Below are positions 1 to 9,681 of a DNA stretch of 64,000 nucleotides, in pieces (the stretch's first letter is position 1; each line of letters opens with the position of its first letter). The notes beneath the pieces are model-generated. The model saw only the letters and a list, made by a program, of their open reading frames with translations, did no database searches and was not told the origin of the DNA. The stretch is taken from assembly GCF_000523235.1 (NCBI RefSeq), contig NZ_CP006850.1, positions 4,526,001 through 4,590,000 of the forward strand. The letters run 5' to 3'. This stretch comes from Nocardia nova SH22a. Lineage in GTDB: Bacteria; Actinomycetota; Actinomycetes; Mycobacteriales; Mycobacteriaceae. The position numbers were made by a program, and so were the translations under genes.

Positions 1-119
1 CCGTGCCTGTCCGAATTTCCGCGCCTTTCATGCCGAAGAGTCGAGCCTCGCCGGGCCCGCGGGCGGCCCGGTCACCGGCGTCCCACCAAAGAACAAGCGA
101 AACAGGTAGTTTCGGGCGG

Positions 120-941
120 GTGAGTGCGCGTAACTACGGTGACATCTACTCCGGCCACGATCGAACCCGCAAGCGGGCGATACCGCAGGTCGTCGCCGAA
201 CGCGATCTGGTCGCCGAGGACGCGGCGAGCGGATTCTGCGGCGCCGTGGTGGGTTTCGAACGCACCTACGACGGCGAATTCGTGAAACTGGAGGATCGGG
301 CGGGACGGGTCCGGCTGTTCGCACTGCGCGAGGCGGCCTTCCTCATCGACGGGCAGCCGGTGACACTGGTCCGGCCCAAGGCACCGGGACCGGCGAAATC
401 ATCCCGATCGGCCTCCGGATCCACCCGGGTGGAGGGCCTGCGCGCCCGGATCGCCCGGGGCAGCCGCATCTGGGTCGAGGGGGTGCACGATGCCGCGCTG
501 GTCGAGCGGGTCTGGGGCCACGACCTGCGGGTCGAGGGTGTGGTGGTGGAACAGCTCGAGGGCCTGGACCACCTCGCCGATCGCCTCACCGAGTTCGCGC
601 CCGAGCCGGGCCGCCGCGTCGGCGTCCTGGTCGATCATCTGGTCACCGGCTCCAAGGAGACGACCCTGACCACCGGTCTCGGCCCGCACGTCCTGGTAAC
701 CGGGCACCCCTACATCGACATCTGGCAGGCGGTGCGGCCGCAGGCCGTCGGCATCGAGGCCTGGCCGCGGGTCCCGCGCGGAGAGGACTGGAAGACCGGC
801 GTCTGCCGACGGCTGGGCTGGGGCGCGCCCGCCGACGGCTGGCGGCGGGTCTACAACGCCGTCGACAGCTTCCGGGATCTCGAGTCACCGCTGCTCGGCG
901 CGGTCGAGCAGCTGATCGACTTCGTCACCGAACCGTCCTGA
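120..941 (+). CDS. DUF3097 family protein
   Basis: A 273-residue protein that I recognise as the actinobacterial DUF3097 family. Its biochemical role is not established. The central part (about residues 70-200) holds the conserved stretch with RIWVEGVHDAALVERVWG and a following GVLVDHLVTGSKET segment. I chose the GTG at 120 because the protein proper begins at SARNYGDIYS; the reading frame stays open upstream, but that sequence does not look coding. No signal peptide or membrane segment is visible. It stands alone, and the next gene converges on it. Family assignment is from memory of the conserved motifs. Confidence 0.8.
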   Translation: MSARNYGDIYSGHDRTRKRAIPQVVAERDLVAEDAASGFCGAVVGFERTYDGEFVKLEDRAGRVRLFALREAAFLIDGQPVTLVRPKAPGPAKSSRSASGSTRVEGLRARIARGSRIWVEGVHDAALVERVWGHDLRVEGVVVEQLEGLDHLADRLTEFAPEPGRRVGVLVDHLVTGSKETTLTTGLGPHVLVTGHPYIDIWQAVRPQAVGIEAWPRVPRGEDWKTGVCRRLGWGAPADGWRRVYNAVDSFRDLESPLLGAVEQLIDFVTEPS

Positions 942-1044
942 CACCTGTCGCGCGGGCACGAAACCCGCTGCGGCGCCGCACGTTTCCGGCTGTCGGAGCG
1001 CCGGGATTCACCGCATGCGGTCGGACTGCCGTCCGCAGCGTGAC

Positions 1045-1533
1045 TCAGCCACGCGGCCGCAGCACCACCACGGGAATCTCGCGCTCGGTCCACGCCTGAT
1101 AGGTGTCGAAATCGGCATAGGCCTCGACCAGCCGCGGCCACAGTCGCGCCCGCTGCGCGGCGTCGGCGGTCACCGCGTGCACCGCACGGCGCTCGCGGCC
1201 GATCTGGACGTGCACGTCCGGTCCGGCGACCAGATTGTGATACCACTGCGGATGTTTCGCCAGCCCGCCCTGTGAGGCCACGATCACGACGTCGGCGCCG
1301 TCGGTGATGTAGAGCAGCGGTGTGGTGTAGGGGGCGCCGGAGCGGCGGCCGCGATGTTCGAGCAGCAGCGTCGGCACCGGCTTGCGGAATCCGGCGCCGA
1401 TCCGCCACGTGCCGCCGATCCGGCCGCCGGTGCGGCGGTACACCCATACCTGAACGCGCCCAGCGTATTTGAAGATCTTCGGCAGGACCGGGTGGTCGAG
1501 CTGTTTCGGACGCGGCGGCGTCGATGTGGACAT
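1045..1533 (-). CDS. F420/flavin-dependent nitroreductase-type (DDN-like, DUF385) protein
   Basis: A 162-residue split-barrel protein of the deazaflavin-dependent nitroreductase (Ddn/DUF385) family. Known members bind F420H2 and reduce quinones or nitro compounds. Family features visible are RRTGGRIGG near residue 35, the LLLEHRGRRSG.PYTTPLLY core at about 55-75, and HPQWYHNLVAGPDV at about 95. A strong GGAAGGAAAG ribosome site precedes the ATG. It is transcribed divergently from a TetR gene across an interval with two inverted repeats, so local repression by that regulator is likely. The substrate cannot be read from sequence. Confidence 0.85.
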   Translation of the reverse strand: MSTSTPPRPKQLDHPVLPKIFKYAGRVQVWVYRRTGGRIGGTWRIGAGFRKPVPTLLLEHRGRRSGAPYTTPLLYITDGADVVIVASQGGLAKHPQWYHNLVAGPDVHVQIGRERRAVHAVTADAAQRARLWPRLVEAYADFDTYQAWTEREIPVVVLRPRG

Positions 1534-1566
1534 GGGACTTTCCTTCCGTCGGACACCCTGCCGACC

Positions 1567-1596
1567 GACCATACATCTCAAACTATGTGTATGGTC
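1567..1596. promoter_or_regulatory. Candidate TetR operator (inverted repeat)
   Basis: Arms GACCATACA (1567-1575) and TGTATGGTC (1588-1596) are perfect 9-bp inverted copies around a 12-bp spacer. They lie between the reductase gene and the divergent TetR gene, a classic position for a repressor site. No binding data exist; the assignment is inference. Confidence 0.55.
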
Positions 1597-1630
1597 AACC
1601 CCGGCGGATGCCCGATACCGGCCCGATCGC

Positions 1631-1649
1631 ACCGACCGGTACGGTCGGT
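1631..1649. promoter_or_regulatory. Second inverted repeat in the same divergent interval
   Basis: ACCGACC and GGTCGGT flank the 5-bp centre GGTAC, giving a perfect 7-bp-arm palindrome 27 bp upstream of the TetR start. It has the size of a TetR operator but a different sequence from the repeat at 1567-1596, so the two may serve different proteins or only one may be functional. Confidence 0.4.
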
Positions 1650-1675
1650 CCGAACCGCACGACGAGGGAGGGGCA

Positions 1676-2293
1676 GTGGTGCGCACGCACGGATGGTCCG
1701 GATCCACCCCCGCCGACGACGACGAAGCCGTCGCGCGCATCCTCGCCGCCGCCCGCGCCGCGATCGACCGGACGGGCGGCGAGTTCACCATCGCCGAGAT
1801 CGCCCGCGACCTCGGCGTCACCCGGCAGACCGTCTACCGCTACTTCCCCGGCGCCGACGCCCTCCTGACCGCGACCGCGATCGAGCGGGCCGGGCATTTC
1901 CTCGATGTCCTGGCCGGTCACCTCGGCGGCATCCACGACCCGGCCACCGCCGTCGTCGAGGGCATCGCCTACACCCTCGAGCGCCTGCCGCACGAGAAGT
2001 ATCTCAATCTGCTGTTCGCCCCGGACCGGGCCGGCGCCTTCTCCGCGGGCGTGACCTCCGATACCGCGCTCGCGTTCGGCCGCTCCCTCCTGCAACGCTT
2101 TCCGGTCGACTGGACCGCCGCCGGCGTCACCGATCTCGACGAACTGGTCGAACACATGCTGCGCATCGTGCAGTCCTTCGTGATCGACCCCGGCCGTCCC
2201 CCGCGCACCGGCCGCGCCCTGCGCGACTACCTCACCACCTGGGTCGCGCCCGCGCTGTCCCCGCAAGGCGCACCAGCGTCCGGCGCCCCCTAG
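1676..2293 (+). CDS. TetR/AcrR family transcriptional regulator
   Basis: A 205-residue TetR-type regulator. The N-terminal helix-turn-helix is clear at about residues 35-70 (FTIAEIARDLGVTRQTVYRYF), followed by an all-helical ligand domain. I chose the GTG at 1676 because GGGAGGGG lies just upstream; a second GTG follows immediately. It is divergent from the DDN-like reductase, and two inverted repeats in the shared interval suggest it controls that gene and itself. The ligand is unknown. The 258 bp after it (2294-2551) contain no recognisable gene. Confidence 0.85.
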   Translation: MVRTHGWSGSTPADDDEAVARILAAARAAIDRTGGEFTIAEIARDLGVTRQTVYRYFPGADALLTATAIERAGHFLDVLAGHLGGIHDPATAVVEGIAYTLERLPHEKYLNLLFAPDRAGAFSAGVTSDTALAFGRSLLQRFPVDWTAAGVTDLDELVEHMLRIVQSFVIDPGRPPRTGRALRDYLTTWVAPALSPQGAPASGAP

Positions 2294-2551
2294 CCGACAT
2301 CGGTCATTTCGCCCGCCGATCCGCCTGTGCGACATCGGCTTCCGTCTTGGGACCGGGCGCCGGTCACCATCCAGCGACCTACTCCGGGACGAGTGCGGCC
2401 GTATGTGGCGTGCGCGGGGCGCGACCGCCCGTCGATACCGGGTGCGCTGCCCACGTCACCACCGGCGCCGGACCGGCCGGACAACCGTCATCGGCTGCCG
2501 ATCCCCGGCACCGCCGCCCGCATCCGCACCACCCTGGTTATCCTCGAACAC

Positions 2552-3361
2552 ATGTGTTCTCCCAGTGCCACGCTGACGGTGTGGGCCGGCTCGTGGCTGG
2601 CCGGTCGCAGCGCGCCCGACGATGTCCTGGACGCCTTGCACGCCTGGTCGGCCCACCACAGCGTCGCCGCCGGTGATCCGGTCACCGGCGGACGTACCGG
2701 ACTGCCGTGGCCCACCGCCGAACCGCTGGAGGCCGGTTCCGGAATCATGATGCTGCTCAAGGTCATTCGTGAGGCGATGGCCGCGCCGGGGGCGCAGATG
2801 CGGCTGGTGCTGCCGGTGCCCGGCGACGCGCGTGGACTGCCGACCGGAACCGAATTCGCCACCGCGGCAATGGATGCCGAGGAGGGCGTGATCGCCGGTG
2901 TGCCCGGTGGCGGCGGGGTCGCCCTGGTGCCGCAGTGGATCGGCGAGGACGCGCTGCAATGGACGGTCTTCGACGCCCCGGTACCGGTGCCGGTGCCGGA
3001 TATGGCGCTCGGCGAAGCGGAGTACGCGATGCGGGAGGCCGTGCGCGAGGCCGCGGAAGCGCTGATGCAGTTACACACCACCGCGGTGGGCGGGGACGAC
3101 GACCCACGCGAACTCATCGAGGACGAACTGGCCGACTACTCGCGCCACATCTACCCCGACTCCGCACCCCTGCGCGCCCGCCGCATCCTCGATTCGGCCG
3201 ACCACGTCGCCGCCATCCTCACCGTTGCCCAGCAGACCGCGCCGTCCTCCCCGAGTTCGGCCAGCGCCGTCCAGGCTCAGGAGACGCTGCTGCGCCCGCT
3301 GTGGAACGCGATCCGGGCGGCACGCCTGGCCGCTGTCAACGCGGCGACCGGACCGCGCTAA
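2552..3361 (+). CDS. Uncharacterised actinobacterial protein
   Basis: A 269-residue soluble protein that I do not recognise. Codon use is typical of the genome (strong G/C third positions) and there is no signal peptide or membrane helix. It is rich in Ala, Gly and Pro with a PVPVPVP run near residue 150. The first ATG that starts the coding-like sequence (MCSPSATLTVWAGSWLAGR) is at 2552, with no strong ribosome site. It converges with the next gene, overlapping its stop by 4 bp. Confidence 0.75.
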   Translation: MCSPSATLTVWAGSWLAGRSAPDDVLDALHAWSAHHSVAAGDPVTGGRTGLPWPTAEPLEAGSGIMMLLKVIREAMAAPGAQMRLVLPVPGDARGLPTGTEFATAAMDAEEGVIAGVPGGGGVALVPQWIGEDALQWTVFDAPVPVPVPDMALGEAEYAMREAVREAAEALMQLHTTAVGGDDDPRELIEDELADYSRHIYPDSAPLRARRILDSADHVAAILTVAQQTAPSSPSSASAVQAQETLLRPLWNAIRAARLAAVNAATGPR

Positions 3362-4206
3362 CGCGGCGAGCCCAGCTCCAGTTCGTAATCGTTGTAGCGG
3401 CCACAGATCCGCATGCCGATCCGCGACAGGGCCTCCCGCACCGTCTCGTCGTCGAATTCGAATACGCGCAGCACGGTGATCTCCGGCATCGCCGACCGCA
3501 ATTCGGCCACGACCGCCCCGAAGATCTCGGTCAGCAGATCGGCGTCGGCCTCGCGATGCGGGAATCCCTCCTCGGCGCTGATATACGCGTCGGCGGCGCC
3601 GGCGAAGGTCGTGATCGTCGCGACCGGCTCCACCCCGTTGCGGGCGGACAGCACCGCCGTGATGAGCACCCGCCCCGGCGGATCGTCCGATTCGGCGACG
3701 GTGTGCACCAACCGGTTGCGCGCCGCGGGATACCCGTATCGCGAGGCCACCGGATTCAGCTCCCACAGTCGCGCGTACTCGTCCACCCGGCGCGCTCCCA
3801 GCGTGACGGCCGCCCGGCCCGAGGGCCCGATATCGGTGCCCTGCCAGCGCAGCACGCGATAGCCGCCCGCGGCGGCCCGGCGCGCCGCCTCGGCCGTCAA
3901 CCGGCACACCATCTCGGTCTCGTCCGCCTGTGGCTCGGATTCGTCGGCGCGCCCCAGATTCAGCGAATGCACCAGCCGCTGGGCCGAGACCGCCTGCACC
4001 CACGCCTCGCCGAGACCGGCATCGCGCAGTTCGGCCCAGCCGAGCAGTTCACCACCGCCGCGCGCCGCGATCACGCCGAGCAGATCGGCGGTGCCGTCGG
4101 CCACGGAGATGTCCTCGAGTAGGGGCAGGCCGGTCCACCCCGCGAGTTCGGCCGCCAGTCGCAGGCCCGTCCCCGGGTGCTGGTCCCACTCCAGCGCGAT
4201 GTCCAC
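3358..4206 (-). CDS. GNAT-like protein, uncharacterised
   Basis: A 282-residue cytosolic protein. Two stretches resemble degenerate GNAT acetyltransferase halves: about residues 95-150 (AAAGGYRVLRWQG...AVTLGARRVDEYARLWELN) and about 180-260 (PVATITTFAGAADAYISAEEGF, then EITVLRVFEFDDETVREALSRIGM). A clean acetyl-CoA motif (Q/RxxGxG/A) is not visible, so activity is uncertain. The stop overlaps the convergent upstream neighbour by 4 bp. The GNAT assignment is inference from fold-like patterns. Confidence 0.65.
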   Translation of the reverse strand: MDIALEWDQHPGTGLRLAAELAGWTGLPLLEDISVADGTADLLGVIAARGGGELLGWAELRDAGLGEAWVQAVSAQRLVHSLNLGRADESEPQADETEMVCRLTAEAARRAAAGGYRVLRWQGTDIGPSGRAAVTLGARRVDEYARLWELNPVASRYGYPAARNRLVHTVAESDDPPGRVLITAVLSARNGVEPVATITTFAGAADAYISAEEGFPHREADADLLTEIFGAVVAELRSAMPEITVLRVFEFDDETVREALSRIGMRICGRYNDYELELGSPR

Positions 4207-4280
4207 CTCCGCACAATAGCGGTGAATTAGCTGATCGCAGGCCGGTTACCGCCGGAAATACGCCCGACCGATATCCGGGG

Positions 4281-4772
4281 TCAATGTTTGCGGACCACCG
4301 TCTCGCCCGCGCCGGGCTTCCAGATCACGACGTCCATATGACCGCCGCCCACCTCGACCGCGGAGGCGCCGGTGATGTCGGCGGCGAAGAACGGATCGAG
4401 ATGTTCGCCGCGCAGGTCGAACCCGGTATCGATGTACAGCGCCTCGGCCCAGCGGCGCTGCAGATCGGCATCGTCGACCTGGTACACCACACCCCACAGT
4501 TTCGCGTCCCCGTCGGTGACCTGCGGATCGGCGGTGGCGGTGTGCAGGCAGAAGCGCGGATCCCGGAGCAGGTCCCGGAATTTCATCGTGCCGGGCATAC
4601 CGACGAGCCACAGCCGCTCCTCGAACAGCCGGGGCTCGAGGGGGCTGATCCGCGGATACCCGTCGCGACGGGTGGTGCCCAGCAGGCAGAGATCGCCGGT
4701 CGCGCTGTGCCTGCGCACGAACGTCTCCGCGATACGCGGCGCGGCGGCGGCGAATTCGGTCCAGTTCGTCAC
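4281..4772 (-). CDS. Pyridoxamine 5'-phosphate oxidase (PPOX) family protein
   Basis: A 163-residue split-barrel flavoprotein-type protein. The PPOX pattern is clear: LCLLGTTRRDGYPRISPLEP (about 28-47), LWLVGMPGTMKFRDLLRDPRFCLHT (about 54-78) and a C-terminal VVIWKPG strand. Relatives bind FMN, F420 or heme, and many are uncharacterised. It is transcribed divergently from the secreted protease gene at 4830, leaving only 57 bp for both promoters. Confidence 0.8.
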   Translation of the reverse strand: MTNWTEFAAAAPRIAETFVRRHSATGDLCLLGTTRRDGYPRISPLEPRLFEERLWLVGMPGTMKFRDLLRDPRFCLHTATADPQVTDGDAKLWGVVYQVDDADLQRRWAEALYIDTGFDLRGEHLDPFFAADITGASAVEVGGGHMDVVIWKPGAGETVVRKH

Positions 4773-4829
4773 GGACGTACGGTAGAACCGCTACACCGAA
4801 CGCCGGACGATTATCGAGGGACCGTACTC

Positions 4830-5579
4830 ATGACGATACTTCCGCGCCGGGCACTGCTCGTGGCGGCCGCCGCGATCGCGTGCGCGCTGGGCCAGACCGC
4901 AGTCGCCCACGCCGTGGTCGGCGGCTCGCCCGCGCAGGCATCCGACTACCCCTGGCTGGGGGCCATCGGCACGCCCGCCTACGCCACTCGTCCCGGCGGG
5001 CAGTTCTGCGCCGGTTCCCTGATCGCACCGGATCGGGTCCTCACGGCCGCGCACTGCGGTTTCCTGGCCCGCACCCTGCCGGGCACCACGGTGACCTTCG
5101 GCCGCACCGACAACGCCGGAGGCGGCGGTGTCACCGTCGGCATCGCCGAGGTCCGCACCCATCCGGACTTCCGGGTGTCGCTGTTCGGCACGGACATGGC
5201 CTTCCACCACGACGTGGCGATCCTCGTGCTCGACGCCCCGGTCCACCTCCCCACCGTGGACATCGGTGCGCCACAGGGAGATTCGGCCACCGTGGCGGGC
5301 TGGGGCGTCACCTCGGAGAACGACGACTCCAACACCGTGCTGCGCTCAGCACCGGTACCGCTGGTGCCCGATACCACCTGCGCGGCGGCCTACGGCACCG
5401 AATTCGATGCCGCCGAGGCGGTGTGCGCGGGATCGCCCGCGGCCGACGCCGCCAACTTCGACAGCGGCGGGCCGCTGCTGGTGGACGGCAAGCTCGCCGG
5501 GATCGTCTCCTGGGGCAAGGGCGCGGCCGAACCCGGATTTCCAGGGGTCTACGCCCGGATCCCGGCCCTCGACTTCTGA
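4830..5579 (+). CDS. Secreted trypsin-like serine protease (S1 family)
   Basis: A 249-residue secreted protease with a signal peptide of about 28 residues (LPRRALLVAAAAIACALG..., ending AVAHA) and a mature start VVGGSPA. The triad is visible: His75 in TAAHC, Asp128 in HHDVAIL, Ser212 in DSGGPL. The usual GDSGGP has Phe210 in place of Gly, which is unusual because that glycine shapes the oxyanion hole. Four cysteines (60, 76, 184, 199) could form two disulfides. GAGGG lies 8 nt before the ATG. Its target is unknown. Confidence 0.88.
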   Translation: MTILPRRALLVAAAAIACALGQTAVAHAVVGGSPAQASDYPWLGAIGTPAYATRPGGQFCAGSLIAPDRVLTAAHCGFLARTLPGTTVTFGRTDNAGGGGVTVGIAEVRTHPDFRVSLFGTDMAFHHDVAILVLDAPVHLPTVDIGAPQGDSATVAGWGVTSENDDSNTVLRSAPVPLVPDTTCAAAYGTEFDAAEAVCAGSPAADAANFDSGGPLLVDGKLAGIVSWGKGAAEPGFPGVYARIPALDF

Positions 5580-5583
5580 CCGG

Positions 5584-5862
5584 TCACACCGGCACCGGCG
5601 CGAAGGAGTCCGGGTCGGCGGCGGCCCAGTCCGTTCGCCGGCCCGCCGGGAGATGGTGCAGCAATTCCCCCGGCTCCAGCCACTCGTAAGAGTTCGGCGT
5701 AGGACCGGATTACCGTGTGCGCCGCCGGGGTACCGCCCTCGGAACCGTCGACGACCACGAAATCCGGCCCGGCGCCCTCGGCGAGCAGGCCGAGGAGGAA
5801 GAATCGGGTCATCGGCGCCGCGCCGTCTTTCGCGCGGAACTCGTCAGCACCGTACCGCCGGG
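5584..5862 (-). pseudogene. Remnant of an FMN-binding glutamate-synthase-like gene
   Basis: On the minus strand directly after hemH, one frame reads LLAEGAGPDFVVVDGSEGGT, the signature around the flavin phosphate loop of glutamate-synthase large-subunit-like enzymes (normally ...VDGxEGGTGAAP). It then jumps to VIRSYAEL, and after a frame change the sequence continues as YEWLEPGELLHHLPAG...DWAAADPDSF to a TGA at 5584-5586, which resembles the C-terminus of the same family. The roughly 150 residues normally between these parts are missing and a +/-1 shift is present. I read it as a deleted and frameshifted relic. Family recognition is from memory. Confidence 0.55.
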
Positions 5863-6909
5863 TCAGGGCCTGCGCACGGGCGCACAGCAGCCCGGAGCGC
5901 ACACCTGCCCATTGCTGGTGCAGCCGTATCCGGGCACCGTGCCGAGCCGCCGCGCGGGCGCCGCATTCAGATGTTCGCCGACCAGTTCGGCGACCATCCG
6001 GGCGAACCGGGCGTCCGGTCCCGGTGTCGCGGCACGCGCGAAAGCCATCCCCAGCTCGGCCGCCTTCTCGGCCGCCTCGTTGTCCAGATCCCAGACGACC
6101 TCGAGGTGGTCGGCGACGAATCCGACCGGGCACACCACCACGGCCCCGACCCCGGCGGCGGACAGCGTGTCCAGATGATCGACGATGTCGGGCGCCAGCC
6201 ACGGCACCTGCGGCGGCCCCGACCGGGACTGCCACACCACATCGTAATCGTCGAAACCCGCTGCGGCGGCGCACAATCGGGCCGCCTCGGCGACCTGGCG
6301 GCTGTAGAGACGGCCACCGTCGTCCGGCGGACCGGCCGCGCGATCGGCGGCGTCCGGAATCGAGTGCGCGGTGAACACCAGTCGCGCGCCCTCGCGGGAT
6401 CCGGCCGGAAGCCGGTCGACAGCCGCGCGAACGGCCTCGGTGAAGAACTCGATCAGCAGCGGATGATCGAAGTACTGGCGCAGTTTGGTCAGATCGGGCG
6501 CTCCGGGCACTGCCGCGCGGGCGCGTTCGATGTCCTCGTCGTACTGGCGGCACCCCGAATAACCACCCCAGGCCGAGGTCGGGAACACCAGGGCGTGCCC
6601 GATGCCGTCGGCCCGCATGGTCTCGACGGTGTCCTCGACCATCGGGTGCCAGTTCCGGTTACCGAAGTACACCGGCAGATCCAGTGCGCGCGTGGCGAAT
6701 TCGGCCTCGATGGCCGCGATCAGCGCGCGGTTGAGCGCGGTGATCGGCGAGACGCCGCCGAAATGCAGATAGTGCTGCGCGACCTCTTCCAGCCGCGCGC
6801 GCGGCACTCCCCTGCCCCGGGTGACGTTCTCCAGGAACGGCATGACGTCCTCGGGGCGTTCGGGACCGCCGAAGGACAGCAGGAGCAGCGCATCGACGGT
6901 CCCGGACAC
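5863..6909 (-). CDS. hemH: Ferrochelatase (coproporphyrin ferrochelatase, HemH/CpfC)
   Basis: A 348-residue ferrochelatase, which inserts Fe2+ into the porphyrin; in Actinobacteria the substrate is coproporphyrin III. N-terminal [20 protein letters not shown], catalytic His182 in FTAHSIP and the C-terminal [10 protein letters not shown] helix are all present. The C-terminus carries C330, C337, C341 and C342 (C-x6-C-x3-CC), consistent with the [2Fe-2S] cluster known in actinobacterial enzymes. GTG start with GGGAGG upstream. It lies 20 bp after inhA, so fabG-inhA-hemH form an operon as in M. tuberculosis. Confidence 0.95.
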   Translation of the reverse strand: MSGTVDALLLLSFGGPERPEDVMPFLENVTRGRGVPRARLEEVAQHYLHFGGVSPITALNRALIAAIEAEFATRALDLPVYFGNRNWHPMVEDTVETMRADGIGHALVFPTSAWGGYSGCRQYDEDIERARAAVPGAPDLTKLRQYFDHPLLIEFFTEAVRAAVDRLPAGSREGARLVFTAHSIPDAADRAAGPPDDGGRLYSRQVAEAARLCAAAAGFDDYDVVWQSRSGPPQVPWLAPDIVDHLDTLSAAGVGAVVVCPVGFVADHLEVVWDLDNEAAEKAAELGMAFARAATPGPDARFARMVAELVGEHLNAAPARRLGTVPGYGCTSNGQVCAPGCCAPVRRP

Positions 6910-6929
6910 GGCGAATTACCTCCCGGCAC

Positions 6930-7766
6930 TCAGTTCGCGGACCAGTTCTCCGGGAACCAGGTGTTGTGGCTGGCGCCGCCGTCGACGTAGATGATCGAGC
7001 CGGTGGTGCCGGGCAGCCAGTCCGACAGCAGGGCGACGATCGAGCGGGCGACCACGGTCGGGTCGTCGACGTCCCAGCCGATCGGCGAGGCGCCGTCCCA
7101 GTAGAGGTTGAGCTGGTTCAGCTTCGACGCGTCGTCGGTGGCGGTACCGGCGATGGCCTTGGCGGCGAGGGTCTTGATCGGCCCGGCCGCGACCAGGTTG
7201 GAGCGAACCTTCTTGGCGGCGCCCACTTCCCGTGCCACATAACGGTTCACCGATTCGAGCGCGGCCTTGGCCACACCCATCCAGTTGTAGAACGGCATCG
7301 CGGTGCGCGGGTCGAAGTCCATGCCCACGATCGAGCCGCCCTCGTTCATGGCGGGCAGGACGGCGCGCGACAGCGACGCGTAACTCCACGCCGAGATCTC
7401 GAACGCCTTGGCGGCGTCAGGGCCGGGACCGTCGAGGAACGGCAGCGCCTCCGGGCCCATCAGGGTGCGGGGGGCGAAGGCGATCGAGTGCAGGACGCCA
7501 TCGATGCCCTCCGGCGCCAGTTCGCGCACCTTGTCCGCCAGACCGGCCAGCCCCTCCTCGTCGGTGACATCGAGTCCGATCGCGGGCGGCACCTCCTGCG
7601 GCAGCCGCTTGGCGATGCGGTCGATCAGGCGCAGCCGCTCGGGAATTCCGGTGATGATCACCTTGGCGCCCTGCTCCTGGGCCACCTTCGCCGCGTGGAA
7701 GGCGATCGACGAATCGGTGATGATGCCCGTGATCAGGACGGTCTTGCCGTCCAGGATGCCGCTCAT
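6930..7766 (-). CDS. inhA: NADH-dependent enoyl-ACP reductase InhA
   Basis: A 278-residue FAS-II enoyl-ACP reductase that reduces 2-trans-enoyl-ACP during mycolic acid chain extension. It has the InhA-type nucleotide motif [18 protein letters not shown], Ser94 in LHSIAF (the position tied to isoniazid resistance in M. tuberculosis) and the catalytic pair Tyr160/Lys167 in YNWMGVAK. It is slightly longer than the 269-residue mycobacterial protein. It lies 49 bp after fabG and 20 bp before hemH in one operon. Its presence is strong evidence for a mycolate-producing host. Confidence 0.96.
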   Translation of the reverse strand: MSGILDGKTVLITGIITDSSIAFHAAKVAQEQGAKVIITGIPERLRLIDRIAKRLPQEVPPAIGLDVTDEEGLAGLADKVRELAPEGIDGVLHSIAFAPRTLMGPEALPFLDGPGPDAAKAFEISAWSYASLSRAVLPAMNEGGSIVGMDFDPRTAMPFYNWMGVAKAALESVNRYVAREVGAAKKVRSNLVAAGPIKTLAAKAIAGTATDDASKLNQLNLYWDGASPIGWDVDDPTVVARSIVALLSDWLPGTTGSIIYVDGGASHNTWFPENWSAN

Positions 7767-7815
7767 GGGTGGTGGGTTCTCCTCTGGGAAGCTCGAGAGT
7801 GGATGTGCGGCAGGG

Positions 7816-8607
<792 letters not shown>

Positions 8608-8679
8608 TCACAAACAGCGCGCCGTGATGCAGTGAAACATCAACAGTCCGGACGGCCCCACTCGCATTCGCGACCTCGG

Positions 8680-9681
8680 TCAGGGCAGGCGTTGCCGGTA
8701 CAGCACGCCGCTGACGGCACCGGCGGCGGTGATCAGCAGGCCCAGCAGCAGCCACGGTCTGCTCGCGTCACCCATGGTCATCTCGTAGCCGATCTGCTCC
8801 TCCAGGGTGTCGTACACCTTCGACAACTCCTGCAGTGAGGACGCGGTGTAGAACTCACCGCCGCTCAGGCTCGCCACCTGTTGCAACGCCTCGTCGTCGA
8901 CCGCGACCTTCACCTCGCTCGGCGGACCGTTCTCCGACGGCAGTTCCACGGTTCCGTAACTGGTACCGAAGGAAATGGTCGAGATCGGGACGTGCTTCTC
9001 CTTGGCCAGCCGGGCGGCGACGAATTCGTGCCGCGGATTGTCGACATCGCGGAAATCCGGAACGGTCTGTTTACCGTCGGACATCAGCACGATCCGCGCG
9101 GGCGGAGGTTGTTGCGCGCCACCGAGTACCGAGGCCAGGTTGTCGACCGACTGCAGGGCGGACAGAATGCCCTCACCGGTCGCCGTGCGCTCGGCGAGTT
9201 TGAGATTCTCGATGGCCACCTTCATCGACTCGTGATTCGTGGTCGGCGAGACCAGCACCGAGGCCGTGCCCGCGAAGGACACCAGGCCGATGTTCACACC
9301 GGCGGGCAGCCCGTCGACGAACTGCTTGGCGGCCTTCTTGGCCACCTGGATCCGGCTCGGCGGCACATCGGTGGCCTCCATCGACAGCGAGACGTCGATG
9401 ACCAGCATCACCGTGGCACGGTTGCGCGGCACCTTCTTCGCCGCCTGCGGTCCCGCCGCCGCCACCGTGAGCAGCACCAGGCCGACCAGGATCAGCGCCA
9501 CCGGCACGTGCCGCCAGCCACTCGGCCGCTTCGGCGCGACCCGTTCCAGGGTCTCCATATTGGAGAACCGCAGCATGTGGCGTTTACGCCGCCGCTGCAC
9601 CAGCACATAGATCAGCGCGATCGCGACGACGACGATCAGGAACGCCAGCCAGACCGCGGACGTGAAATGCGAAATACTCAC
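8680..9681 (-). CDS. Membrane-anchored VWA-domain protein (Rv1481-like)
   Basis: A 333-residue protein with two N-terminal membrane segments (about 9-28 and 60-77), a von Willebrand A domain with the MIDAS start D96-V-S-L-S, and a C-terminal membrane helix (about 309-325). This is the BatA/BatB-like layout found with MoxR ATPases, thought to assist assembly of envelope or metal-containing complexes. The GTG start overlaps the DUF58 stop (GTGA), so moxR, DUF58 and VWA are translationally coupled. Function in this order is inferred from the MoxR-VWA family and the M. tuberculosis Rv1479-Rv1481 order. Confidence 0.9.
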   Translation of the reverse strand: MSISHFTSAVWLAFLIVVVAIALIYVLVQRRRKRHMLRFSNMETLERVAPKRPSGWRHVPVALILVGLVLLTVAAAGPQAAKKVPRNRATVMLVIDVSLSMEATDVPPSRIQVAKKAAKQFVDGLPAGVNIGLVSFAGTASVLVSPTTNHESMKVAIENLKLAERTATGEGILSALQSVDNLASVLGGAQQPPPARIVLMSDGKQTVPDFRDVDNPRHEFVAARLAKEKHVPISTISFGTSYGTVELPSENGPPSEVKVAVDDEALQQVASLSGGEFYTASSLQELSKVYDTLEEQIGYEMTMGDASRPWLLLGLLITAAGAVSGVLYRQRLP

